From positions 124,001 through 188,000 of the forward strand of contig JACTAT010000178.1 in assembly GCA_014526335.1 (NCBI GenBank): a stretch of 64,000 nt of DNA, read 5' to 3'. Each line of letters starts with the position of its first letter. Position 1 is the first letter of the stretch. Below, one piece after another: positions 46,368 to 57,698 of the stretch. A program made the position numbers and the translations under genes. The notes below the pieces were generated by a model. It saw nothing but the letters and a program-made list of their open reading frames with translations. It searched no databases and was not told the origin of the DNA. The stretch is from Chrysaora quinquecirrha. Lineage: Eukaryota > Cnidaria > Scyphozoa > Semaeostomeae > Pelagiidae.

Positions 46368-49300
46368 CTTTCTTAGAGCTTGCATTTTTTGCTTTTTTCT
46401 TCTCAGCTTTAAGTTTTTTGCTTTGTGTTGTATCTTTGATTCTTGCTTGTCCTGATCTCCGTTTTAAGGATCTTTCTCTTTTCTTTTTTGCTTGTTCATT
46501 TTCATCATCTCCTTGGCTTGTTTCAGCTATCAATGCTTGTTCAAAATTCACCTCATCCAAATTAATTACACCTTCTCTTTCAAGTTTTGAAGGCTGTCTT
46601 GCACTCTTACGTCCTCCCTCCTGAAAAAAAAAACACAATTGTACCACTTGACAGTAATCAGGATTACAATAAAATGTTTATCAAGATGCTGGAGGTGATG
46701 ATGATGATGATCATGTTGGGGATGCTGATTAAGATTAAGATGATGATCATAAGGATAGACAGAGGTAGAGTTGGTGCTGATGTTGATGATAGTGATGTTG
46801 ATGTTGATGATGTTGATGTCAATGATGATGACAAGGATGATGATGATGATGCTGATGCTGGTGATGAGTTTAATGATGAGGGTGATAATGATGATTATGA
46901 TGATTATGATCATGACAATAATAATGATTGTCATATGACAATCATGATGATGATGATGATCATACTCATGGTGGATCATTAACATGATGACAATAGATGA
47001 TGAGGATGATGATGACAATGATGATGAGGATGATGATGATGATGATGATGACCATTAGCCTAAATGTGTGTTCTTGTGTTCCGATTTTTCAAGATATGTC
47101 ATTGTATATACAGGTACGAGCTCTAAGCAAGTTTTATCATAGATCATTATACGTCATGTTATGGTTGCTACTCATGATGTCATACCTATATCTTAGAAAG
47201 AATTTGGGCTTATTCTGGGCTTCTGGCCTCATTTTGATACACGTATAAAAAGTATAGGTGGGCTTATTGCCTCGTTATCATGTCATCGATTTCATATAGA
47301 AATGTATAGGAAATTTTGGGCTTGGGCTTATTCTCTATAAAGTTTTCATGTCTGTCGATATCCCATTAACAAAGTATTGGCAAATGGGCTTGGGCTTCTG
47401 GCCTCGTTCTCGTATATTACATTTGGGCTTATTTCACCTGGAAACATGAAAACTTTATAGAGAATAAGCCCAAGCCCAAAATTTCCTATACATTTGTATA
47501 CAAAATTCACGATATCGTAACGAGGCAATAAGCCCACCTATACTTTTTTTACGTGTATCAAAATGAGGCCAGAAGCCCAGAAAAAGCCCAAAATTTCAGC
47601 GAGTATGTATATCAAGTTGAATTAAAGACAAGAACCTAAGTATTCAGATTATATAAATTCAAGATCAGATAATTGATAATTGACAATAAAATCTATGAGA
47701 TTATTGAATTAAAACAAAGTCTGTCCACATGTTCTTTTGTATAGTTGTTGGAACTTGCTTGTTCTTGCTCTTCTTAACAATGCATTTGTTGTTCTACCGG
47801 AAGCGAATTTCAAATTTTTATCTTTTACCATTGATGACCATTTACCATATCCATGTTTCTTTATTCCTTCGACCAACTGCGCATCTTCTAAAGCACTAAA
47901 TACCAAGAGACGCTTGTCGTTAACAACATTATCATTATCTATTGTATTACAAGAAGATATAGGCTGAATCTTTACTGTTTCATTGCAAGTAACTTTATTG
48001 GACGATTCAGGTGCTGCCTTTGTTATGAAATCGTGCAAAGAATTGTCCATTTGAATGCCATCATCTCCTCTGAGCTTTTAATACATTCGTTCCTTTCTCA
48101 GCCACTGACCTTGATCTTTTCTTTTGATAATGTATTCTTGCAACATTGGACGTATGCTTCTGATCCTGTGAAATCATGTCCCTTTCTTCTGTTGTTAAAT
48201 TATCTGCACTTTCTGTCTCTATTATTTGTCTGTATCTCGTGGGGTGAATGTACTTGCCAATAGCTTCATAAACCATCATGCCCATTGCGTTGTGAATTCT
48301 TGTAGCATTGTGATCCATTACGATTAACCAACAGAAAATTACATTTCGGATTCAACAATGGCCTTACGTGTTTTGAATATGCATCAATGAACTGCATGCA
48401 TGCATCGTCTATAATCAGCGAATCAAATCCGTACTTTTCAGCAGTTTTGAATTTTCTTTGATCTATGAATCCACCGTTCTTTTTAGCGTGCTGCAGCATC
48501 TCCATTGTTAAAAATTGATACGTCATTGGTCGTGTACCTTTAACACGAAGGAAAAGAAAGGTTGTAATGAATCGTGTTGCAAACGTTAAATCTGCTGCTG
48601 TAACAGTTGAGCCATTGTCACTCTTGCATAAATCCAGAATCTTCTTGTAACGTTCCATGTGAAATGGTATGACTTTCTGCAAATCCTGCATAGATGCCCA
48701 ATGTCCTTTACGTTCTAACATGTCCACGTCTAATTGTTCACTCCACTGTACACGCATTTTACGTGCTATGAATTTCTTCGCTCTTTTCAGAAATATCTCG
48801 GCCACGCTGAAGTTGTTCAAAACACCAATAGACACCCCTTTGAATTTTCTGTACTCGATTAATTCCATCATTGCACTGATATAGCTTACGTTACTAGCAT
48901 AGCCAATTGACTTCTCCTGGTCTAAGTGTTGTATAAAGTTGCTTATATGTTCGATAGATCCAAGGTAGTAATCAACACGATCATCAGTTGATATGTCGAC
49001 TGATGTGTCTTCACTTGAAAAGTATACGAATTTTATTGCCCTTGAACAGATCTGATTTGCATGTGATATCGTGCGTCCGCCACCAGTTGCACTACACATC
49101 CATTCTTTGAACTTCTCTGCAAATATAACTTCCCGCGTATTACAAGATAAGTCGTTACCTTTCAATGTCTTTTCTGGGTCTTCTTGCACGGATTTTTCTT
49201 TGCCATCCAATATATCTTCAGGATAGTTGTCAAAGTAGTAGTACCAAGTATGCGAATTAGTGATGTGTTTCTGCATCCTCTTTGACTGCGAAATCCTTCA

Positions 49301-52300
49301 TGTCTGCATTCTGCAACAGGACATTTGTATATGCCATCGTGGTTTGGTGTCAGATGTAGCCTTCTCCGTATGCTAGCAGCTCCAGGAAAATTCTTCCACC
49401 GCTCCATTTGGACATAAAGTCCCAACTGATTGATACACTGAATAAGCCAGAATATATACATCTCAAAAATTCTCATGGGAAATCTAAGGTGAATTCGTGC
49501 AGGTCTTGCTTCGTGCAAATATTCTATTGAAAAAACTGTGAAAAAGTGTTTTTACCCAAATATGGTTAATGAATTTCATATCCGTTCGTCTCGTTCATGT
49601 TCCATAGTGTGCCATATAAGGTCATCAATGATCACATGTATGTAAAATCAACAACAGCATCAACAAGGACTAGAATAATTAAAATACTGATGATTGAAAG
49701 GATATGATGTAACAATAGCTATTGTTGTTACATCTATTATCTACATTGTTATCTTTTTATTTAAAAAAATACTGTTGATGCTAAGGCAATGATGTAACAA
49801 TAGCTGCTATTGTTATCTCTACTATCTACATTGTTATCTTTTTATTTAAAAAAATACTGTTGATGCTAAGGCAATGATGTAACAATAGCTTCTATTGTTA
49901 TCTCTATTATCTACATTGTCATCTTTTTATTAAAATTTCTGAATAAGGCTAGACTAATGAGGCATTTCAAAAAACAGACGACATTTTTGAACTTGTAAGA
50001 CATGTTTCGAATTACATTAATTCATCTTCAGTTACAATGTTGAACACTACAAAATTGTGAAATATAAAGGCAAAAATACATCATTATAATAACAAAGCGA
50101 CACGTTGAAAAACAAAAGCATAACAAGATCGGTAAAGATTAATCAAAAAACTGTGAAAAAGAAAGATAATGAGAACTAGAAAAACATAGTTACAAAGCTC
50201 AAAGGGATAAAGTTAAATTATAGTGAAAAAGTTGCTTATTGAGGGTGGGTTTCTCCCAGTTAATATGTAGAGCTTCCTTAATTTTTAACTGAAAAGTGGT
50301 GTTAGAAGTATCTAAAATTTTAAAACAATTTGAGTTACAAAGAGGTCGGCAAGATGGGGACTCTTGCAGGTGCTTAAAGATGTGAGAATTCCTATCCCGG
50401 GATAGATGTTCACGGACACGTGTTGCGAAATGTCGGCTGGTTTCACCAACATACGATGCAGAATTACATCCTGCGCAAACAAATTTGTAAACAACACGTG
50501 CCTTAAGTGATCCAGGGATGGAATCCTTAACCCCAAACAAGTTACGAATTTTAAAAGAAGTAAAAACAATCCGTATATCTAAATCTTTACAATAACGATT
50601 AATTAAAGTTCTTATTTTACGCTGAGTCATATTAGAGTATGGTCCTATGAAAGGTAACTTAAAATCAAAGAAACGTGTTGTTTACAAATTTGTTTGCGCA
50701 GGATGTAATTCTGCATCGTATGTTGGTGAAACCAGCCGACATTTCGCAACACGTGTCCGTGAACATCTATCCCGGGATAGGAATTCTCACATCTTTAAGC
50801 ACCTGCAAGAGTCCCCATCTTGCCGACCTCTTTGTAACTCAAATTGTTTTAAAATTTTAGATACTTCTAACACCACTTTTCAGTTAAAAATTAAGGAAGC
50901 TCTACATATTAACTGGGAGAAACCCACCCTCAATAAGCAACTTTTTCACTATAATTTAACTTTATCCCTTTGAGCTTTGTAACTATGTTTTCTAGTTCTC
51001 ATTATCTTTCTTTTCACAGTTTTTTGATTAATCTTTACCGATCTTGTTATGCTTTTGTTTTCAACGTGTCGCTTTGTTATTATAATGATGTATTTCAAAG
51101 TTCAACGAACAAATGAACAAATAATGCGTTCCCCTGTTCCTCGTGGTATTCCTTTATTCCGTTTTGTGAAAAATGGAACAAATATGACAGAATGGTTTTT
51201 ACTAAATATGCATTGTACTATCTCTACTAGCATTATATCAGTGGAATTTATGTTCATATGTCGTGTACACAGTGTCATGGCAAGCATCACAAAAAGAATT
51301 CGTGGCATCTAGCACGATTTAATAAGCATAAGCATTGTTACAAAATGCTTGCACTGTCATCTTTTTGTCGAATGTTGATGATGATGATGGTGGTGGCAAA
51401 ATGATGATCATTGTGACACTTTTTCATCAGATTTGACCTATATACAAAACTCATCTTGACGATGCTTGGGGGGCAACTGCCCCTGTGGCCACCCTTGGCA
51501 AGGCCACTGCTTTCAGGTAAAGGCAAATTTGTTAGAAAGTATTTTCACTAAAGGGTTTTTCAAAAACGGTGTCACACCTGTTTGGGGGGGTTGCAGGTAC
51601 AGATATTGTGACAGAACATGGCAGATTGAAGATAAAAAGAGTGAGGGAGGTGAAAATTTACGTGACATCATTTTTGAATGACCCCTTTAGGGCACTAATG
51701 CACAAATTAATGAATAAATGTTGCAAAGAAAATATACCGCTAGACTTTCAGGATTGGAGCTCTGTTGACCCTTTCTTGTGTCTTCATATGCCTGCAAAAA
51801 TGAATTGAAACTCTCAATTTTTTGCTTTCCATTCTTTAGTGCCACAGATTATTGGATTTTACTGGCTACAGAAGTTCAGTGTGAGGATCCAACCACAGTC
51901 AGATATTATACATAACAAATATGTATTTGAGGCTAATTAAAGGGGAAGCCTTACTCAAGGGAGGGGGCTTGTTTACAAATTCAATAGTTTGATTGTGTTT
52001 TAAACATAATAGCAGAGAGAAAAAGGATAACATATCTTAATTCTGTTATCAAAATGCTTGCCAACAGCCAGTGGCTGATTATTGGTTGAATTTATAATAA
52101 AACCAAAACCTGTCAGCACTAGCTTTTTCAGTGCTTTAATTAGCTTAAAGATGCATTATAGACAAAAAAAAATTCACAAGGCTTTGGAATAATTCCTCAT
52201 AGTTGCTTATATAGGGGGGGGGCTAATTGCAAAAATGGATTCTTAGATGGGGCTTATTTGAAGGGGGCTTATTCAGAGAAGGGGGCTTACTCTTCAAGTA

Positions 52301-54624
52301 ACGATATTAGAAATATTCAGGTCAGTGGGGGTGCCAAATTTTGTCAGTCATACAAAATTTTCTATTCAATGCAATTTGTGCCAGTTCTAGCCATACTGTG
52401 CCTACTGTGGCACATGATGATCGTTTTGATCATGATGATGTTTTAAAAATCAAATTTAAGGTCTTTTAGATACTGATTAGCAGCTGCAGCAGGTGTTTTA
52501 GAAAGAAAATTTTCACAACAAAAAGTCCACTCTACAAAACAATAGCAGAAAACAGGGGGGCAGCCATGGCACAGCATTTAAACATTAATTATCTTTGCAT
52601 ATCCGCTGAAATTATTCATGTTATTTCTGTCAAACACAACATCATTAAAATGAACAAATAATCAACAAATACATCTCCCAAAACGAACCAGAAAAATGTT
52701 TATGTCCAGACTTAAAAACCCAAAGAGATTGACGGTTTCTAAGTGGCAGAAATTACGAAACAGGCCCATAGACACTGGGGGCAAGTTGCCCCCTCCCCAA
52801 ATATTTACAATGGTTTTTAAATGGCAGAAATTTCAAAACAGGTCCGTAGACACTGGGAGGCAGGTTGGCCCCAAATATTTACAATGGCTTTAAAGCGACA
52901 GAAATTTCACAACAGGCCCATAGTCACTTTGGGGCAGGTTACCCCCCAATATTTACAAGCCCATTGTTTTGATGTATTATCTGTGTGATTGCCTATTGTT
53001 ATAGCATATCCCCGTCCATTTGTAGGTCATGTACCCCCTTGGGAGAAAACAAAGCTTTTCCAATAAAAATTGTCTTTACCCCCTCCATTTACCCACCCCT
53101 CCCTTTATAACTGAGTTAAAGTTGAAAGAAGAAAGAAACACTGACCTCATCATCTTTCTTTTTTCTCTTTTGTGGGGGATCATCAAAATCATTTTGACTT
53201 TTCTTTTTTCTGTGCTTTTTCTTTACTTTCACTTGTTCAAATGAATCCATGCTGTCATCTAAAAGGAATAATCAGATTTCAGTCATAAAAGCCAGTCTTC
53301 AATCAAACAGGTTTTGACCTGGGGAAGATACAGGCCGATTTTAAAAGAGGGTTTTAATCTGCCTTTAACCTCAAGGATTCTTCCCTTGAAAATATTGTGT
53401 AGCCTCCATACGCATAAACCAACCAAGCTAAAGCATGCACCAAATCTATGGCTGTGTGGTGTCCCCTCTGAAAAATGCCTTTCATTGAGCTCTTTAGCCC
53501 AGTGGAATCTCGTTGGCTCTTTAATCATGCAGTCTTGGGTTCAAATCCCATCAACTGTGGTTTGCCACTTGTTGAAAAATCTATCCCTGTGTTTGTCATT
53601 CATGAGAAATATTTATAAATAGTTATGGTGCTGAAGAAGACTCAACATAGCCAAAACACAGAAAGTCAAATGGGAGGAGAGTCTGGGGCTGTATGACTTA
53701 GGAGAGTTACTTGATGATTTCATTGAGCTCTTTAGCTCAGTGGAACCTTTGTTGGCTCTCTGATCATGCAGTCTTGGGTTCAAATCCAATCAATTATTGT
53801 TGCTACCACTTGTGAAAAATATATCTTTGTGTTCGTCATTCAATACAAATATATAATGATTTATGATTATAATGATTACAAATATATAATGATATATAAA
53901 TATATAGTAAAGTTTTATTCTTAAATATATCATAGATAGTATATTAAGCCTCCCAGAAAAGATTCATAAGATCATTATCATTATGGTCTCTTCCCGTTTC
54001 ATGATCGTTAAGTTTTGTTAAGGCTAGGCCAGACGTCGATTATGGACATGCATTCATCCATTACGTATATGACCCCCGTCTCGCGGCTTCACCCATATCA
54101 AGATTTTAATCCTTCGACCACCACCACGAAAAAGTTCAAAATTTTAAATCTTAAACCTTACTCCAAACTTTCTACTTCAAATATATTTTAATGTACAAGT
54201 AACGTAGTCTTGAATTATTCTTTCGACGTTTGTTTACGAAAATCCAGAAATGGAATCTTTGAGCATGTGCGTTTTCAAATTATTGCGCGTGGATCGAAGA
54301 ATTGAAAGTCGTCAGCTCTGGAACCAACGCGCGAAATTGAAAAAAAATTCAAGCAAAGATTTCAAAATATTGGGCATTTTCATTAATATTATGAACAGAA
54401 AGCTTATAAATTATAAGAACTAGGCTTTGGAGAATGTCCAGGAACTTAAACTGAGCAAATAAACGGCATCAAAAATCGAAAAAGTAAAATTTATATCGAG
54501 CGGTTCGAGACATCGAGAAGGGCAGGCGGCGACAAGGGAGGACGGAGACTGTCCTAAGTTCGAGATGCTTACCGCTAAAGTCGTATTCTTTGTAGAATTT
54601 TTCCTTCTTGTTTCCACCAGGCAT
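46368..54624 (-). CDS. Lysine-rich nuclear protein, N-terminal exons
   Basis: Three minus-strand exons in compatible phase. 54573-54624 is the initial exon (MPGGNKKEKFYKEYDFSG, donor GTAAGC). 53146-53258 is DDSMDSFEQVKVKKKHRKKK, then SQNDFDDPPQKRKKKDDE. 46368-46620 is EGGRKSARQPSKLEREGVIN, then a KKK-rich stretch to NASSKKG. The acidic and lysine-rich blocks suggest a nuclear protein. The last exon ends in phase 1, which fits an acceptor at the PHD exon (44935), so these could be the N-terminus of the same Mi-2/CHD-like gene. That link is inference. The large intron (46621-53145) contains the Crypton-type and Penelope-like elements. Confidence 0.6.
46680..47055. repeat. GAT-rich microsatellite
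   Basis: Imperfect GATGAT/GTTGAT units. The Met/Asp-rich and His/Ile-rich frames on the two strands are artefacts. Confidence 0.93.
47206..47597. mobile_element. Foldback element with about 140-bp arms
   Basis: The left arm (GGGCTTCTGGCCTCATTTTG, GTATAGGTGGGCTTATTGCC, GAATAAGCCC-type motifs) is matched in reverse by the right arm (AACGAGGCAATAAGCCCACC, CAAAATGAGGCCAGAAGCCC). GGGCTTATT recurs in both. A central loop of about 90 bp carries a further GGGCTTCTGGCCTCG. Confidence 0.85.
47709..49545 (-). pseudogene. Crypton-type tyrosine recombinase element, frameshifted
   Basis: DNA transposon carrying a tyrosine recombinase. Order on the minus strand: a leader (SIEYLHEARPARIHLRFPMR) and a C2H2-like finger (YKCPVAECRHEGFRSQRGCR, then KHITNSHTWYYYF after a frame change near 49275). 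The recombinase follows, with a catalytic Arg in RVKGTRPMTY, HxxR in YIHPTRYRQ and a candidate Tyr in VARIHYQK. Last is a SANT/Myb-like C-terminus (FSALEDAQLVEGIKKHGYGK). Three frame changes break it: near 49275 (A-run one short), near 48300, and near 48085 (AAAA where five A restore KKLRGDDG). The catalytic residues are intact. It is either a recently dead copy or an active one mis-sequenced in homopolymers. Confidence 0.8.
49706..49935. repeat. 85-bp tandem repeat, three units
   Basis: GATGTAACAATAGCT starts at 49706, 49791 and 49876, exactly 85 bp apart. The units share TATCTACATTGTTATCTTTTT and CTGTTGATGCTAAGGCAAT. It adjoins the 3' side of the Penelope-like element and may be part of its terminal region. 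Confidence 0.9.
49993..50037 (-). ncRNA. Hammerhead ribozyme-like motif of a Penelope-like element
   Basis: Minus strand 5' to 3': stem I strand UUGUAA (50037-50032), core CUGAAGA (50031-50025), one extra U, stem II GAAUUA-AUG-UAAUUC (perfect 6 bp), core GAA (50008-50006), a very short stem III region ACAUGU with C at the cleavage position (49999), then UUACAA (49998-49993), which is the exact complement of the first strand. The conserved CUGANGA and GAA blocks and all three helices are in the right order. Stem I extends 3 bp (AAC/GUU) past one bulged A. Deviations: an extra U before stem II and a one- or two-bp stem III, the latter typical of minimal hammerheads in Penelope-like elements. 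Activity is inferred, not shown. Confidence 0.72.
50077..50640 (-). mobile_element. Penelope-like element 3' part with GIY-YIG endonuclease
   Basis: The 143-codon frame (50630-50199) has the linker VFTSFKIRNLFGVKDSIPGS, then the GIY-YIG domain: VVYKFVCAGCNSASYVGET with two Cys before YVG, the Arg helix RHFATRVREHL, and the conserved tail EALHINWEKPTLNKQL. In Penelope-like retroelements this domain follows the reverse transcriptase and nicks target DNA. No RT is present, so the copy is 5'-truncated at about 50640. The 3' region runs on through the hammerhead motif at 49993-50037. Confidence 0.85.
50647..51095 (+). mobile_element. Inverted second copy of the Penelope-like 3' part
   Basis: The frame 50647-50973 encodes the same GIY-YIG sequence from VVYKFVCAGC to the stop. 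The shared region (about 420 bp) is identical to the left copy except at T-runs, which are T5 on the left and T4 here. This copy stops at 51095, before the hammerhead. The two copies face away from a 175-bp spacer, forming a large palindrome. Confidence 0.85.
53484..53661 (+). repeat. tRNA-derived SINE, family C, copy 1
   Basis: The A-box TAGCCCAGTGG and B-box GGTTCAAATCC are both exact pol III consensus matches in a tRNA-like head that starts GAGCTCTTTAGCCC. The body follows, with CTGTGTTTGTCATTCATGAG, and the tail holds CTGAAGAAGACTCAACATAG, then CCAAAACACAG. The tail resembles a decayed hammerhead. A second head lies at 53724. Confidence 0.8.
53724..53860 (+). repeat. tRNA-derived SINE, family C, copy 2
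   Basis: A-box TAGCTCAGTGG and B-box GGTTCAAATCC. The body (TTTGTGTTCGTCATTCAATA) is shared with copy 1, but the CTGAAGAAG tail is missing and replaced by AT-rich repeats. Confidence 0.8.
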
Positions 54625-55156
54625 CTTTATTAAGTTCTTCTGAGGCTAATTAACGTTTATACAAGTTTTAAAATGGTTTCTGCGATCAGTAAAAAGACGA
54701 AATTCTCTGTTTTTTAGTCTGAATAATTTGCCCCAGTTTGTCCATTCGCCCTCGCAGACAAAAAACAAGAACGTCTCGTTTCTATCAACGCGGGGGTTGT
54801 TTGAAGCAGATGGTTGCCCCCCGTTTTTCAAAGTATTGAGAATTTACTTTTTGATCACGATTCCAAGATGCGAAAATTCGAATTTTCACGAAATTATTCC
54901 GAAAATCCGCATTATATTACTCTTGTAACTTTATTTCAAGATCTTTCGTGAATCTTTTATAATATTTGGCGCGAAAAAAGTATTTTTCCGTCAATTTTTT
55001 CGCCGTCACTAGAACTAAATTCTCTTTTCGATCCCGGCATCCCTCTAGATCACAGAACACAATAGTCCTGCGTCATTTCTCACGTGATGTTATTTGTTAT
55101 TTTCTTACACATATTATTCATTATATATTCATTATATATTTGATTATATGATATTA

Positions 55157-55414
55157 GTTAGTACAACATTAGGTCTTACCGTACTTTATAGGTATTGTAC
55201 TCTGAAAAAAGCAAAAGAATTTGCTCAATTTCGTCTTGCTTTCATCTGTTTAGCAAGGGTCGTCAAGCTGTCCAGATTAACAGTGCTGTCTCGGACACAT
55301 ATTAACGGACATTATAGCTACACTGACCACGGTACAAAAATGGTCGAACGAACACGAAGAATCAACCGAACCGCTCTAAGATTCACTTCTCTTATGTTCC
55401 AATACACGCTATAG
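55157..55414 (+). CDS. Unidentified ORF
   Basis: The frame reads MILVSTTLGLTVLYRYCTLK, then a basic segment (VVKLSRLTVLSRTHINGHYS), and ends TALRFTSLMFQYTL. It is non-repetitive with mixed codon use and lies about 530 bp from the start of the divergent minus-strand gene at 54624. No family recognised. It may be a chance frame or a small gene. Confidence 0.25.
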   Translation, partial: VSTTLGLTVLYRYCTLKKAKEFAQFRLAFICLARVVKLSRLTVLSRTHINGHYSYTDHGTKMVERTRRINRTALRFTSLMFQYTL

Positions 55415-56482
55415 TGAACCCAAGGTGGATTTGCATTACAGAAAAAAACCCGCACATAAGAACCTTCACTTTATTTGTTAAGAACCTAGACACTAGAATT
55501 ATATATTATCTACCCACAAAATTAGAGGCCTCCCTGCGTGATGCGTTATTGAACCATTTTTCATGCGTGATTTGGTGAAACGATAAATTTTTGCGCGTGA
55601 ATGGGTGAATCTAAACTCCTGCGTGTTGCGTGAAATGCTTTGTAACGGCTCGTGTTTTCGTGATTAGCAGTATTCGCCGCATAATTGAGAGGTTGCTTGA
55701 ATGCAGGAATGGGCCCTTTTATCCATCGAGCATTGTCAGCTAACTATATTTTTGTCGTTCTCTCACATGATGAATTAATTAAGTCCCTTAAAATCTTAAC
55801 TTTGTGTGTTCCCAGTGTTACAAACTCGTCGTGCAAAGAATTTTTCGAAGCCAATCATTTAGATATACAAAGTTTAGCAGTCTGAATACAGATCCTGCTC
55901 AATTCGGGGAGCAACGCCTGAAGTTGTAGGTGATAGTGACTGCGTGAATCGTCGAAAAATTGCGCATGGTTGCGTGATGTGGCACCCCCCTTGGGGGGCC
56001 TCAATTAAAGGGACTCCGATCACTCATTGGGTGGACTTGCTCAAGTCGTCTTTTACAGAATGGACTTTGATAGTCTCTTTCATTCTACAATCTTGGACAA
56101 AATATATCCGGACTGTTTGTTATCGAAGTCAACATTCCACCCCCCCCCCCCCACGAATCAATGTTGTTGTATTGTAAGAGTTCAAGGAGAATGCCTCTGC
56201 TCCCATAACAACATTGATCTTCGGGGGAGGGGGTTTGGAAAAGTTATCAGATGTCCAAGATTGTAGACCACTCACTAAGGTTTTAATGCAACAAGCTCTG
56301 GGGTTAACCTTTTTTATGGACTTTAAAAACATCGAATTTATAACATGGAGAGGCAAGGGCCTGCTTAAGCTGCTAATTCTTGAATATGCTTTATTCTTCC
56401 TTGCAATTGCTTGAGACCCTCTTTTAAGAGCCTTCACCCTGACTATGGTATACACCTCACCTCATTCAGGACCTCATTGCGT

Positions 56483-56880
56483 ACACTCTTTTTTTATAAG
56501 AATACTATAAATGTTTTCCAGCCTCGATATTCATAAGAAATGTTCGTTTTCAGCATGAATATATTCATAAAGTATTCTTCTTTCAAACCTGATGGTTTTA
56601 GGGGAACATAGTTTAAAGAAAAGTCATCTCATTACGAGGAAATGGTAGAGCGAAAGATAAATTGAACTTTTATAACAATAAGAATGTCATTTCCACTTTA
56701 ACAATCATGTAGTTTCGTTCTTACATTGCAAAAAAACATTGCAAAACAGGCATCTGCTGAAAAATGAGACACAAATATGAGAGCTGACGCTGAGCAATAT
56801 TCTTACAATATTCTTAAAAATAGGATGATTCTGAGTCTCAATATTCTTATAAAGAATATTCTTATAAAAAAAGAGTGTAA
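56483..56880. mobile_element. MITE family M3 (ACACTCTTTTTTTATAAGAATA)
   Basis: The left end ACACTCTTTTTTTATAAGAA and right end TTCTTATAAAAAAAGAGTGT are exact inverted repeats of 20 bp. The interior is unlike M1 or M2. Confidence 0.88.
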
Positions 56881-56958
56881 GAACATAAGGCTGTATTCAA
56901 AACCTTAACGTTCTGATGTGCAGGTTTTTTACTGTACCAATAACCTATACCCTGACTT

Positions 56959-57311
56959 AGGTCCCGTATACACGGATGCGATTTCAAATGAAAACGCAAT
57001 GATTTCTTTGAGTTTTCACCTCCCGTCTACACGACACCGGTAAATCTGCGACAGAAAACGCAAACTTTTGAAAACGGTTTCCAGAGTGGAATCTTTTGAA
57101 AACGCAATTTTCCCGTGAGACACCAAAAAAGCTAACATTTGAAAACGATGCAGCAAAAACGATTACTTTCTGTGGTTAATTAGTATTGAATTTCAAAATT
57201 TACAGTTAGGAAACGTGATGTCATCGTTTTTTTGTGGACAGCGAAAACGTTGTGAAAACGCTCGTGTGAAAACGCAACTTTTTGAAAACGTATCCGTGTA
57301 GACGTAGCCTG
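56959..57311. mobile_element. TIR element with CGTNTACACGGATNCG ends
   Basis: The left end GTCCCGTATACACGGATGCG and right end CGTATCCGTGTAGACGTAGC are inverted repeats. The interior has repeated GAAAACGCAA and TTTTGAAAACG. No coding sequence. Confidence 0.8.
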
Positions 57312-57698
57312 ATGCTTTACAAATGACTGTTTTTTCACATAAGTTAAATGTAGGTTCTTAGTTGTGGGTTATTACTGTAGCATTGATTCAAATTAATAAC
57401 AGGAAAGCGTTTGGAAAAAGAGCAGAATTAACCGCACATAATCATCATCATCATCATCTTCATTACCATCTTTATCAAAACCATCGTGATAAGATTCCGC
57501 ACCAGTGTCATATCAAACCGGTGTGGTACCGATATCGTGTAAACGGGGTCTTAATATCATTCATTATAAAAAAACATTCTCACAATCATCATCAAAATCA
57601 TCTTCATCATCACCACCATCACTATACTGTGCGGCCCACTTGTGTCCTAATATGTTAATTTTCATTCTGTCCATCTTTTCATGTTCTTTCACCCTCAG

